A stretch of DNA of 64,000 nucleotides from Luteipulveratus mongoliensis (GTDB lineage Bacteria; Actinomycetota; Actinomycetes; Actinomycetales; Dermatophilaceae), in contig NZ_CP011112.1 in assembly GCF_001190945.1 (NCBI RefSeq), forward strand, positions 4,464,001 to 4,528,000. The letters are read 5' to 3'. Both the position numbers and the translations under genes were made by a program. Under the pieces are notes generated by a model. That model had not been told where the DNA came from, did no database searches, and saw only the letters and a program-made list of their open reading frames with translations. Of this stretch, positions 57,170 through 64,000 are shown piece by piece. Every line of letters starts with the position of its first letter. The first letter of the stretch is position 1.

Positions 57170-58726
57170 TTGTCGGACAGCACTTTTGACTATGTCATTG
57201 CTGGCGGCGGCACTGCCGGATGTGTGCTCGCGGCCCGGCTGAGTGAGGACCCGGACGTCACCGTCTGCCTTGTGGAGGCCGGACCGTCCGATGTCGGTGA
57301 CCCCAACGTGCTCCAGCTATCGGAGTGGATGCACCTGCTGGACTCCGGCTACGACTGGGACTACCCGATCGAGCCGCAGGCTAAGGGCAACAGCTTCATG
57401 CGGCATGCCCGGGCCAAGGTGCTCGGCGGCTGCTCATCGCACAACTCGTGCATCGCGTTCTGGCCTCCGGCAGAGGCACTGGACGACTGGGAGGCGATGG
57501 GTGCCACGGGTTGGGGTGCTCGCGATGTGCTGCCGTACGTCGCCCGCGTCGAGAACAACGACGCCCCCGGCGACCAGCACGGGCTCGACGGTCCGGTGCG
57601 GCTGCGGGACGTACCACCGCTTGACCCGTGCGGGCTCGCTCTCCTCGATGCTGCCGCGAAGGTCGGCCTCCCGACCGTTGAATTCAACCGGGGCACAACG
57701 GTTCTCAACGGCGCGGGCTGGTTCCAGATCAACGCGGGCGAGGACGGGACGCGGATGTCCACGTCCCATGCGTACCTGCATCCGATCCTGGACTCGCGCA
57801 GCAACCTCGAGGTCCGCACCGGCTGCTGGGTGAGCGAGATCGTCATCGACGACACGCTGGCCGCCACCGGAGTTCGCTACCAACGCCCGGACCTGACGGG
57901 GTACGACACAGTGTCGGCGCGTCGAGAGGTCGTGGTCACCGCGGGGGCCATCGACACGCCAAAACTGTTGATGCTGTCAGGAATTGGGCCTGCGGACCAC
58001 CTGCGCGAGCACGGCATCACCGTCCGAGTGGACTCCCCCGGTGTCGGCGAGAACCTCGACGACCACGTCGAGGGCCTGGTGTTCTTCGAAGCATCACGAC
58101 CGATGGTCACGACCTCGACGCAGTGGTGGGAGATCGGGCTGTTCGCGACGACCGTCGACGGCCTGGCCGTGCCCGACCTGATGATGCATTACGGCAGCGT
58201 GCCGTTCGACATGAACACCCTGCGCTGGGGCTACCCGACCACGGACAACGGCTTCTGCCTCACGCCCAACGTCACGCAGGGACTCTCACGCGGCACCGTA
58301 CGACTGAGGTCCCGTGACTTCCGCGACCGCGCGAGAGTCGATCCGCGCTACTTCACCGACGCCGACGGGCACGACGAGCGGGTGATGCTCGCCGGCGTAC
58401 GCCTGGCTCGCCGGATCGCTGAGCAGGAGCCACTGCGGGGCTGGGTCGCGCGCGAGCTGGCGCCCGGACCCGATGCCAGCACCGACGACGAGCTGCTCGA
58501 CTACATCCACAAGACGCACAACACCGTCTATCACCCGGCGGGCACGGCGCGGATGGGCGCAGCGGACAACCCCATGGCCGTCCTCGACCCGCAGCTGCGG
58601 GTGAAGGGCGTATCCGGGCTGCGCGTGGTGGACGCATCTGCGATGCCCAAGCTGCCCGCGGTCAACCCCAACATCACCGTCATGACGATGGCCGAACGGT
58701 GCGCAGACCTGATGCGTGGAGCCTGA
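57170..58726 (+). CDS. GMC-family FAD oxidoreductase, choline dehydrogenase-like
   Basis: 518 residues from TTG 57170, with AAGGA upstream. FAD-binding start FDYVIAGGGTAGCVLAARLSE, GMC signatures VLGGCSSHNSCI and GAIDTPKLLMLSGIGP, and the active-site region THNTVYHPAGTARMG with catalytic His. C-terminal VVDASAMPKLPAVNPNIT closes the FAD site. It oxidises an alcohol to the aldehyde used by betB; choline is the likely substrate by context. Confidence 0.9.
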   Translation: MSDSTFDYVIAGGGTAGCVLAARLSEDPDVTVCLVEAGPSDVGDPNVLQLSEWMHLLDSGYDWDYPIEPQAKGNSFMRHARAKVLGGCSSHNSCIAFWPPAEALDDWEAMGATGWGARDVLPYVARVENNDAPGDQHGLDGPVRLRDVPPLDPCGLALLDAAAKVGLPTVEFNRGTTVLNGAGWFQINAGEDGTRMSTSHAYLHPILDSRSNLEVRTGCWVSEIVIDDTLAATGVRYQRPDLTGYDTVSARREVVVTAGAIDTPKLLMLSGIGPADHLREHGITVRVDSPGVGENLDDHVEGLVFFEASRPMVTTSTQWWEIGLFATTVDGLAVPDLMMHYGSVPFDMNTLRWGYPTTDNGFCLTPNVTQGLSRGTVRLRSRDFRDRARVDPRYFTDADGHDERVMLAGVRLARRIAEQEPLRGWVARELAPGPDASTDDELLDYIHKTHNTVYHPAGTARMGAADNPMAVLDPQLRVKGVSGLRVVDASAMPKLPAVNPNITVMTMAERCADLMRGA

Positions 58727-58815
58727 CCCTCGGAGGTCGCGCCGGCCGAGCACCGGCCGAGCACCGGCCGGCGCCTTCCGGGGCAACGGATCGCGCTGTC
58801 CGGAGCGTCATGTGC

Positions 58816-58842
58816 TGTAGCGGGCCAACGGGGGCCGCTACA
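58816..58842. repeat. Hairpin in front of the small secreted protein gene
   Basis: TGTAGCGG-(G)-CC, loop AACGGG, GGCCGCTACA: a 10-bp stem with one bulge, about 15 bases before the next start codon. It could be a terminator of the bet operon or a 5' UTR hairpin. Confidence 0.55.
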
Positions 58843-58857
58843 CCGAAGGGGATCCGT

Positions 58858-59475
58858 ATGACTTCCAAGCTGATTCGTCGTTCTGTCGCCACCACCGCAA
58901 TTGCTGTCCTGGCGATGTCAGGCGCGGGCGTCGCCGCTGCAGAAGCCTCACCGGCACCGGCTGCAGGGGCAGCCGCCACGGTGCAGCGAGCGATCACGAC
59001 CATCCCGGATGTGGCACCGAGCCAGATGGCCGGCTGGCCGATCGCGTGGGACCTCGGCCAGACACCGAACATCGCTCCCATCATGAGAGCTCAGCGATGT
59101 GACCCAGTCAATCCGGACGGGCTCGCACCGACCGCCGGTCGTAACTGGGCGTACTTCGACGCGAGCGACGGCGACAACCTCACGAAGATGTCCGCGGACC
59201 TGACCGTCACCGGGTGGGCCAACGGTCGGCAGGCGTTGCGGGCCATGCGTACCGACGGCGGACGATGCACGCTCATGCCCGGCTGGCACGAGGTCCCGTG
59301 GGCAGGCACGTCCAAGAGCACGCACCTGATGCTCAAGAACGGCAAGCAGTACGCCGCCGTCGTCGTCAAGGGGAACTACCTCGTCTCGGCCAGCATCTGG
59401 GCGGGCCACCACACCGCCGCCGAGTCCCGCGCTGTCGCGATCACGGGCGCCGCCGAGACGGTGGCCAACCTCTAG
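58858..59475 (+). CDS. Small secreted protein of unknown function
   Basis: 205 residues from ATG 58858. Signal peptide MTSKLIRRSVATTAIAVLAM, ending near AEA. The mature part has two Cys (AQRCDPV and GGRCTLMPG), a WAYFDASDGDNLTKMSADL segment and a final Ala/Gly-rich helix. This resembles the one-disulfide extracellular sensor-like domains of actinobacteria, though no family is certain. The frame is open to 58699 but overlaps the GMC gene and lacks a signal peptide there. Single gene with its own terminator. Confidence 0.75.
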   Translation: MTSKLIRRSVATTAIAVLAMSGAGVAAAEASPAPAAGAAATVQRAITTIPDVAPSQMAGWPIAWDLGQTPNIAPIMRAQRCDPVNPDGLAPTAGRNWAYFDASDGDNLTKMSADLTVTGWANGRQALRAMRTDGGRCTLMPGWHEVPWAGTSKSTHLMLKNGKQYAAVVVKGNYLVSASIWAGHHTAAESRAVAITGAAETVANL

Positions 59476-59497
59476 ACCCTCGCGAGCGCATTGTTCG

Positions 59498-59527
59498 ACG
59501 GCCGTCATCCGATCGGATGACGGCCGT
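59498..59527 (+). terminator. Terminator after the small secreted protein gene
   Basis: Perfect 13-bp stem ACGGCCGTCATCC, loop GATC, GGATGACGGCCGT, 22 bases past the stop. It is followed by TGTCGTG, not a U-tract. Confidence 0.85.
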
Positions 59528-59673
59528 TGTCGTGCCCGCACCTCCGGACGGTCGCCGGAGCAGCGTAGATTGTGGGCCTCGTCACGATGTCGTGGCTACG
59601 GGAGTTCGGGGTGCTCCCATGACGGGCCTGCTGGCCCGCCATGCGGTCACTCCGCACAGCGAGGGGAGACAGC

Positions 59674-60909
59674 ATGTCCGAGAGCGACGGAGCCCAGGCG
59701 GCCAGTCCGCTTCAACCGCCTGAGCCGGTCGAGGCTGTCACGTTGACTGCCCCTGCCCCGACCCAGCCGGTGGCGGCCACGGCTGCCCCGAGCATGGCGC
59801 CGGCTGTTGACCCAGCCGCGCTGCCCGGGCTGGACGCCAAGGTCGAGGGATTCCTGGAGTCCCTGGTCTCCGCGCAGCCGCGGTCACCGGAGTTCGAGGC
59901 CAAGGCCGGCGACGTACGCAGCATGGGCGACGCGGACATCCGGCAGGCGGCCGAGAGCTCCAACCGGCTCCTCGCCTCGCCGGTCAAGGCGCTGCAGTCC
60001 GGTGGCCTGTCCGAGAAGTCGACGGTCGGCAAGTCGCTGCTGGAGCTGCGCCGGACGGTCGAGGACCTGGACCCCAAGGAAGCCACCGGCACCAAGAAGC
60101 TGCTCGGCATGATCCCGTTCGGGGACAAGCTGGAGAACTACTTCCGCAAGTACCAGAGCGCCCAGGGACACCTCGACGGCATCTTGCACGCGCTGCGCAA
60201 CGGCCAGGACGAGCTCGGCAAGGACAACGCCGCGCTCAACCTGGAGAAGCAGCAGCTCTGGGACACCATGGGCCGGCTCAACCAGTACGTCTACGTCGCC
60301 GAGCGCCTCGACGCCAAGCTGTCGGCCACCATCGCCCAGCTCGAGACCACCGACCCCGACAAGGCCAAGTCCTTGCGTGACGACGTGCTGTTCTACGTCC
60401 GGCAGAAGCACCAGGACCTGCTCACCCAGCTCGCCGTGTCGATCCAGAACTACCTGGCCATCGACGTCGTCATCAAGAACAACATTGAGCTGATCAAGGG
60501 CGTCGACCGCGCCTCGACCACCACGGTCTCGGCCCTGCGTACGGCCGTCATCGTGGCCCAGGCGCTCGGCAACCAGAAGCTCGTGCTCGACCAGATCACC
60601 GCGCTCAACACCACGACCAGCGACATGATCGAGCGCACCTCTCAGCTGTTGAAGGACAACTCGGTCGCGATCCAGCAGCAGGCCGGCTCCGCCACGATCG
60701 GGCTGCCACAGCTGCAGGCCGCGTTCGCCAACATCTACGCGACGATGGACGCGATCGACACGTTCAAGGTCGAGGCGCTGGACAACATGTCGGCGACGAT
60801 CGGCACGCTCGAGAACGAAGTCACCAAGTCCCGCGGCTACCTCGACCGGGTGTCCACGCAGAACCAGCAAGTGGCCAGCGGCTCGCTCGACCTCGGCCTG
60901 GGCCGCTGA
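59674..60909 (+). CDS. TelA-family protein (toxic anion resistance family)
   Basis: 411 residues from ATG 59674, with GAGGGGAG upstream. An Ala/Pro-rich head of 60 residues is followed by long helices: IRQAAESSNRLLASPVKAL, GMIPFGDKLENYFRKYQSAQ, DNAALNLEKQQLW and KHQDLLTQLAVSIQNYLAIDVVIKNN. These are the hallmarks of the TelA/KlaA family (PF05816). The family is linked to tellurite and other stress phenotypes, but its molecular role is not known. First gene of a four-gene operon with an AAA+ ATPase and a membrane sensor. Confidence 0.9.
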   Translation: MSESDGAQAASPLQPPEPVEAVTLTAPAPTQPVAATAAPSMAPAVDPAALPGLDAKVEGFLESLVSAQPRSPEFEAKAGDVRSMGDADIRQAAESSNRLLASPVKALQSGGLSEKSTVGKSLLELRRTVEDLDPKEATGTKKLLGMIPFGDKLENYFRKYQSAQGHLDGILHALRNGQDELGKDNAALNLEKQQLWDTMGRLNQYVYVAERLDAKLSATIAQLETTDPDKAKSLRDDVLFYVRQKHQDLLTQLAVSIQNYLAIDVVIKNNIELIKGVDRASTTTVSALRTAVIVAQALGNQKLVLDQITALNTTTSDMIERTSQLLKDNSVAIQQQAGSATIGLPQLQAAFANIYATMDAIDTFKVEALDNMSATIGTLENEVTKSRGYLDRVSTQNQQVASGSLDLGLGR

Positions 60910-60934
60910 CGTCGGCTCGCAGCGGAGCAGCGCG

Positions 60935-61489
60935 ATGACCCTCGGTGGGTTCCTCGGGCGGATCACCGGACGTGACCGCGAGCCCGAGCCTGCCGCTGTG
61001 CCACGCCCGCCGACCACGCAGGATCTGCTGGCGGCCGTGGACCGGGTCGAGCAGCTCGTCGCCAACGGTGCGGTGCCTGCGGTGGTCAGCTCGCGGGTGA
61101 TGCGCGTGTCCCGCATCGTGCGCGAGACCATCCCTCGGCTGAGCAACCTCGGAGCGGGCAGCCCGCAGGCGTACTCGGTCATGGCGACAGCGACCGACTA
61201 CCTCCCCGAGGCGGTCAGCGGATACCTCCGCCTGCCTCGTCAGTGGGCCGACAGCCGCCCGGTCGACCGGGGCAAGACCTCGCTGATGGTGCTCGTCGAC
61301 CAGCTGGACCTGCTGGGCTCCACAATGGAGCAGGTCTTCGACGCGGTGAACCGGGCCGACGCCACCGCGCTCGTGGCCCACGGACGATTCCTCGCCGAGA
61401 AGTTCGGCACCGGTTCGACCGGTGGTGCGTTGGGTCTTCCGACTGGCGACGCCGGTCGGTTGCAGCCGCCATCGGGGAGACAGTCTTGA
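60935..61489 (+). CDS. Unknown cytoplasmic partner protein in the TelA operon
   Basis: 184 residues. All-helical with no signal or membrane segment. PPTTQDLLAAVDRVEQLVANG, VPAVVSSRVMRVSRIVRETIP, a SLMVLVDQLDLLGSTMEQVF helix and a Gly/Ser-rich tail. The layout is compatible with the XpaC-like partner often found beside TelA, but similarity is too weak to name. It lies between telA (25-bp gap) and the AAA gene, whose TTG start overlaps its stop. Confidence 0.7.
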   Translation: MTLGGFLGRITGRDREPEPAAVPRPPTTQDLLAAVDRVEQLVANGAVPAVVSSRVMRVSRIVRETIPRLSNLGAGSPQAYSVMATATDYLPEAVSGYLRLPRQWADSRPVDRGKTSLMVLVDQLDLLGSTMEQVFDAVNRADATALVAHGRFLAEKFGTGSTGGALGLPTGDAGRLQPPSGRQS

Positions 61490-62811
61490 GCGACACCGAC
61501 CTGGGCCACGCCCTTGCCGAGCTCGCGCGCGTCGCCGAGCAGGCCGGCGTACGACCCGACCAGGCACGATCCGAGGGTCTGGCACTGGCAGCCGCGCTCG
61601 CCGAGTCGGCCAGCGGTGCGCCCGCTGACTGGGTCCTTGCCTCACCGGGCGCGAGCGCCCAGGACTTCTTCGATGCGGCGGTCCGCGGACGACGTTGGCG
61701 GGGCGCGCCCACCGCCACCCTGACCGAGCTCGTCGCGAGCCGGTCACCACAAGCCGTGCCGTACGCCGAGGCGCTCGCCGCGCTGGCCTCCGCCGCCTGC
61801 TCCTTGGGTGAGCCGACCATGCGCGTGATCGGCAACGCCTCCGTCGCGGCGGCCGCCCAGCTGCATGCCGTCGGAGCACGCCCCGAGGCGACGCCGACCT
61901 CGGTCGGAGCGGCGGGCGTACCGACGCTCGTCCGCGCCGAGGAGCCCGCGGCGAAAGCCGAGGAGGCCGTACCGGAGCCTGAGCCTGAGCCGGCGCGCAG
62001 CCTCGAGGACCTGCTCGCCGAGCTGGACGGCCTGACCGGTCTCGACCGCGTCAAGCAAGAGGTGCACCGCCAGGTCGCCGTGCTGCGGATCGAGAAGCTG
62101 CGCGCCGAGGCCGGGCTGCGCGCGCCCACGATCACGCGGCACCTGGTGTTCGTCGGCAACCCGGGCACCGGCAAGACGACCGTGGCACGGTTGGTGAGCG
62201 GGATCTATGCCGCGCTCGGGCTGCTGTCCAAGGGACAGCTGGTCGAGGTGGACCGGTCCGAGCTGGTCGCCGGCTATCTCGGCCAGACCGCGGTGAAGAC
62301 CGCTGAGGTCGTGGCGACCGCCGTCGGTGGCGTGCTGTTCATCGACGAGGCCTACAGCCTCACCGGGACCGAGGGCGGCGACCAGTACGGCCGCGAGGCC
62401 GTCGACACCCTGGTCAAGGAGATGGAGGACCAGCGAGACGATCTGGTCGTCATCGTCGCCGGCTATCCCGACCCGATGGAGACCTTCATCGCCGCCAATC
62501 CCGGCCTGGCCAGCAGGTTCAGGACGACGATCACGTTCGACGACTACGCCGACGACGAGCTCGCTGACATCCTGACCGATCTGGCCGACCAAGCCGACTA
62601 CGAGCTCGCACCCAAGGCGCTCGACGCCTTCCGCGAGCAGCTCGAGACCACACCGCGCGGCGAGTCGTTCGGCAACGGTCGGTACGCCCGCAACACCCTG
62701 GAGGCCGCCATCGGCCGCCATGCATGGCGGCTGCGCGACGTCGACGCGCCGACCACTGAGCAGCTTCGGCAGCTCACAGCATCTGACCTGAGCGAGGGAG
62801 ATCCGACGTGA
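61486..62811 (+). CDS. CbxX/EccA-type AAA+ ATPase
   Basis: 441 residues from TTG 61486, overlapping the previous stop (TTGA), with GGGGAGA seven bases upstream. The N-terminal 170 residues are Ala-rich helices, then an acidic linker EEAVPEPEPEPA. A CbxX/CfxQ AAA+ domain follows: Walker A GNPGTGKTT (224-232), DRSELVAGYLGQTAVKT, and Walker B GGVLFIDEAYSL with a sensor region YADDELADIL. Such ATPases remodel protein partners; here the partners are probably TelA and the membrane sensor. The stop overlaps the next gene (GTGA). Confidence 0.9.
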   Translation: MSDTDLGHALAELARVAEQAGVRPDQARSEGLALAAALAESASGAPADWVLASPGASAQDFFDAAVRGRRWRGAPTATLTELVASRSPQAVPYAEALAALASAACSLGEPTMRVIGNASVAAAAQLHAVGARPEATPTSVGAAGVPTLVRAEEPAAKAEEAVPEPEPEPARSLEDLLAELDGLTGLDRVKQEVHRQVAVLRIEKLRAEAGLRAPTITRHLVFVGNPGTGKTTVARLVSGIYAALGLLSKGQLVEVDRSELVAGYLGQTAVKTAEVVATAVGGVLFIDEAYSLTGTEGGDQYGREAVDTLVKEMEDQRDDLVVIVAGYPDPMETFIAANPGLASRFRTTITFDDYADDELADILTDLADQADYELAPKALDAFREQLETTPRGESFGNGRYARNTLEAAIGRHAWRLRDVDAPTTEQLRQLTASDLSEGDPT

Positions 62812-64000
62812 GTGTGTCCACCGCACCTGCCCCGGCGACATCCAGACCCGGCGGGGGCCCGGCCGGCCCTACGGCCGCCCGCCAGTCGCTGGCTGCCCGC
62901 CTCCGTCATGGCGCGGCAGCCTGGTTCGCCGGGACGCCCGGCCGCATGCGGGTGCTGCTGCTGATCGCTCTGGCGCTGTCGGTGCTGTTCGGCGCCGGCG
63001 TCGCGCAGACGTTCCGCAACGCCGACAGCTCGCTCGGACGGGCTCAGGACAACACCGCGCAGCTCGTCCGCGTCCAGACGATCCACACCAACCTGGTAAG
63101 CGCCAACGCTGTCGCGACCAAGGCGTTCCTCAAGGGTGGGCTCGAGCCGACCGAGCAGCGGCAAGAATTCGTCACGTCGCTGGACAAGGCAGCCAAGCTC
63201 ATCACCGAGGCTTCGAAGGCGCAGCCGGCTGACGCGACCGCGCTCGGTGCCCTCAACACGACGCTGGTGTCGTACCGCGGCCTGATCGAGCAGGCCAGGT
63301 CCAACAACCGCCAGGGGTTGCCCGTCGGCGCGCAGTACCTCAAGGACGCCAACAGCCTCATCGAGACCGACGCGCTGCCCGTACTCAACGCTCTCGTCGC
63401 GGCCAACAAGCAGCGCGTGGACGACGAGTTCTCCAACACCGGCAACGGCCGGATCTGGGTTCTGGCCGCCGGTCTGGTCGCGTTGCTCGCACTCATCGTC
63501 GTGATGCTCTGGCTGGCGCAGCACAGCCACCGCTACATCAACGTTCCGCTCGCCGTCGCCGCGATCCTCGTCCTGCTCACGACGGTCGTCGGCGTCGGCT
63601 TGCTGTCGCTGGCCAAGAGCCGCGCGGACGACGTCAAAAGCTCCTCGTACGCCGGCACGCTGGCCCTGGCCAGTGCCCGGATCGGCGGCTACGACGCGCA
63701 GTCCAACGAGAACCTGACGCTCATTGCGCGCGGCTCCGGCGCCGGTTTCGAGACGAGCTGGAAAAAGGACGCGGAGGACACCCGTGGCTACCTCGCCGAA
63801 GCCGACCGTCTCGGGGTCGGCGCGTCGAGCCAGTGGAACGCCTACGAGACGGCCCACAAGCGGGTCCGGGACCTGGACAACTCCGGCAACTGGGACGGCG
63901 CTGTCGACCAGGCCCTCGGCCCCAAGGGCCAGGCCTTCACCTCGTTCGACGCCTTCGCTCGGGCCTCCGGCACCAGCCTCGACAAGACAAGCGAGGCTGC
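62808..64000 (+). CDS. GlnX-like multi-pass membrane sensor, truncated by the window end
   Basis: Open from GTG 62808 (VSVSTAPAPATSRPGG) to 64000, 397 codons without a stop. One membrane helix (about 46-64), an extracytoplasmic four-helix-bundle-like domain (about 65-213) and a pair of helices (215-237, 245-268) are followed by a second helical extracytoplasmic domain. No enzymatic motif. The helix-rich ectodomains and topology resemble GlnX of the GlnX-GlnH-PknG aspartate/glutamate sensing system of mycobacteria and corynebacteria. The start overlaps the AAA stop (GTGA). A fourth helix and any neighbours are beyond the window. Confidence 0.75.
   Translation, partial: MSVSTAPAPATSRPGGGPAGPTAARQSLAARLRHGAAAWFAGTPGRMRVLLLIALALSVLFGAGVAQTFRNADSSLGRAQDNTAQLVRVQTIHTNLVSANAVATKAFLKGGLEPTEQRQEFVTSLDKAAKLITEASKAQPADATALGALNTTLVSYRGLIEQARSNNRQGLPVGAQYLKDANSLIETDALPVLNALVAANKQRVDDEFSNTGNGRIWVLAAGLVALLALIVVMLWLAQHSHRYINVPLAVAAILVLLTTVVGVGLLSLAKSRADDVKSSSYAGTLALASARIGGYDAQSNENLTLIARGSGAGFETSWKKDAEDTRGYLAEADRLGVGASSQWNAYETAHKRVRDLDNSGNWDGAVDQALGPKGQAFTSFDAFARASGTSLDKTSEA

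Noticed and set aside
58747-58772. Short direct repeat CCGAGCACCGG after the GMC gene
   Set aside because: Only two 11-bp copies in GC-rich DNA; no hairpin or function suggested.

Overview
The window is a continuous stretch of chromosome from a high-GC Gram-positive actinobacterium. Evidence for this: strong G/C bias at third codon positions, GTG and TTG starts (rpsL and rpoB both read best from TTG), EF-Tu, EF-G, S7, S12, RpoB and RpoC of actinobacterial type, and the gene order siroheme synthase - cobB - cobO - chelatase that is also known in Mycobacterium. A Micrococcales lineage (Dermacoccaceae or Intrasporangiaceae-like) is my inference; no 16S gene is present. There are no tRNA or rRNA genes, no CRISPR array, no phage and no insertion sequence.

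Region 1 (1-16.8 kb) is an aerobic cobalamin (B12) locus. The minus-strand operon is ChlI/ChlD-type chelatase - cobO - cobB::cobC fusion - siroheme synthase (cut by the window edge), behind a cobalamin riboswitch (about 5413-5571). cobL-cobM are on the plus strand. A MerR regulator with a divergent MFS exporter is inserted next. cobIJ (fused), cobH and a short cobG follow on the minus strand, and cobN-cobF on the plus strand behind a second cobalamin riboswitch (about 12177-12273). No cobK is visible.

Region 2 (16.9-24.5 kb) holds a small helical protein, a large secreted RCC1-repeat protein, and the str operon rpsL-rpsG-fusA-tuf. Region 3 (24.9-34.2 kb) is a cell-surface polysaccharide region: a polytopic membrane protein with a GT2 glycosyltransferase, the complete dTDP-L-rhamnose set (rmlC, rmlA / rmlB, rmlD), an MFS protein and a P-loop kinase fused to an LLM flavin/F420 oxidoreductase. 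Region 4 (34.3-48.8 kb) is rpoC-rpoB, a double ABC exporter in one polypeptide, a secreted trypsin-like protease, a GreA-C-like protein and rplJ-rplL with a leader. RpoB carries Asn at the position equivalent to E. coli His526, which predicts reduced rifamycin sensitivity.

Region 5 (48.9-54.0 kb) has two paralogous pairs of membrane protein plus SigE-family ECF sigma factor, separated by a lipoprotein and a PEP-mutase-family protein. Region 6 (54.1-58.7 kb) is a choline/betaine-type operon (betB - APC permease - GMC oxidoreductase), followed by a small secreted protein. Region 7 (59.7-64.0 kb, running off the end) is a four-gene operon of TelA-like protein, unknown partner, CbxX-type AAA+ ATPase and a GlnX-like membrane sensor.

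The non-coding signals that stand out are a 53-bp near-identical element present twice 42 kb apart, an in-frame 3 x 33-bp repeat array inside cobN that resembles a dispersed actinobacterial palindrome, an 18-bp perfect inverted repeat between rpoB and rpoC, and paired palindromes that supply the stop codons of two convergent genes.
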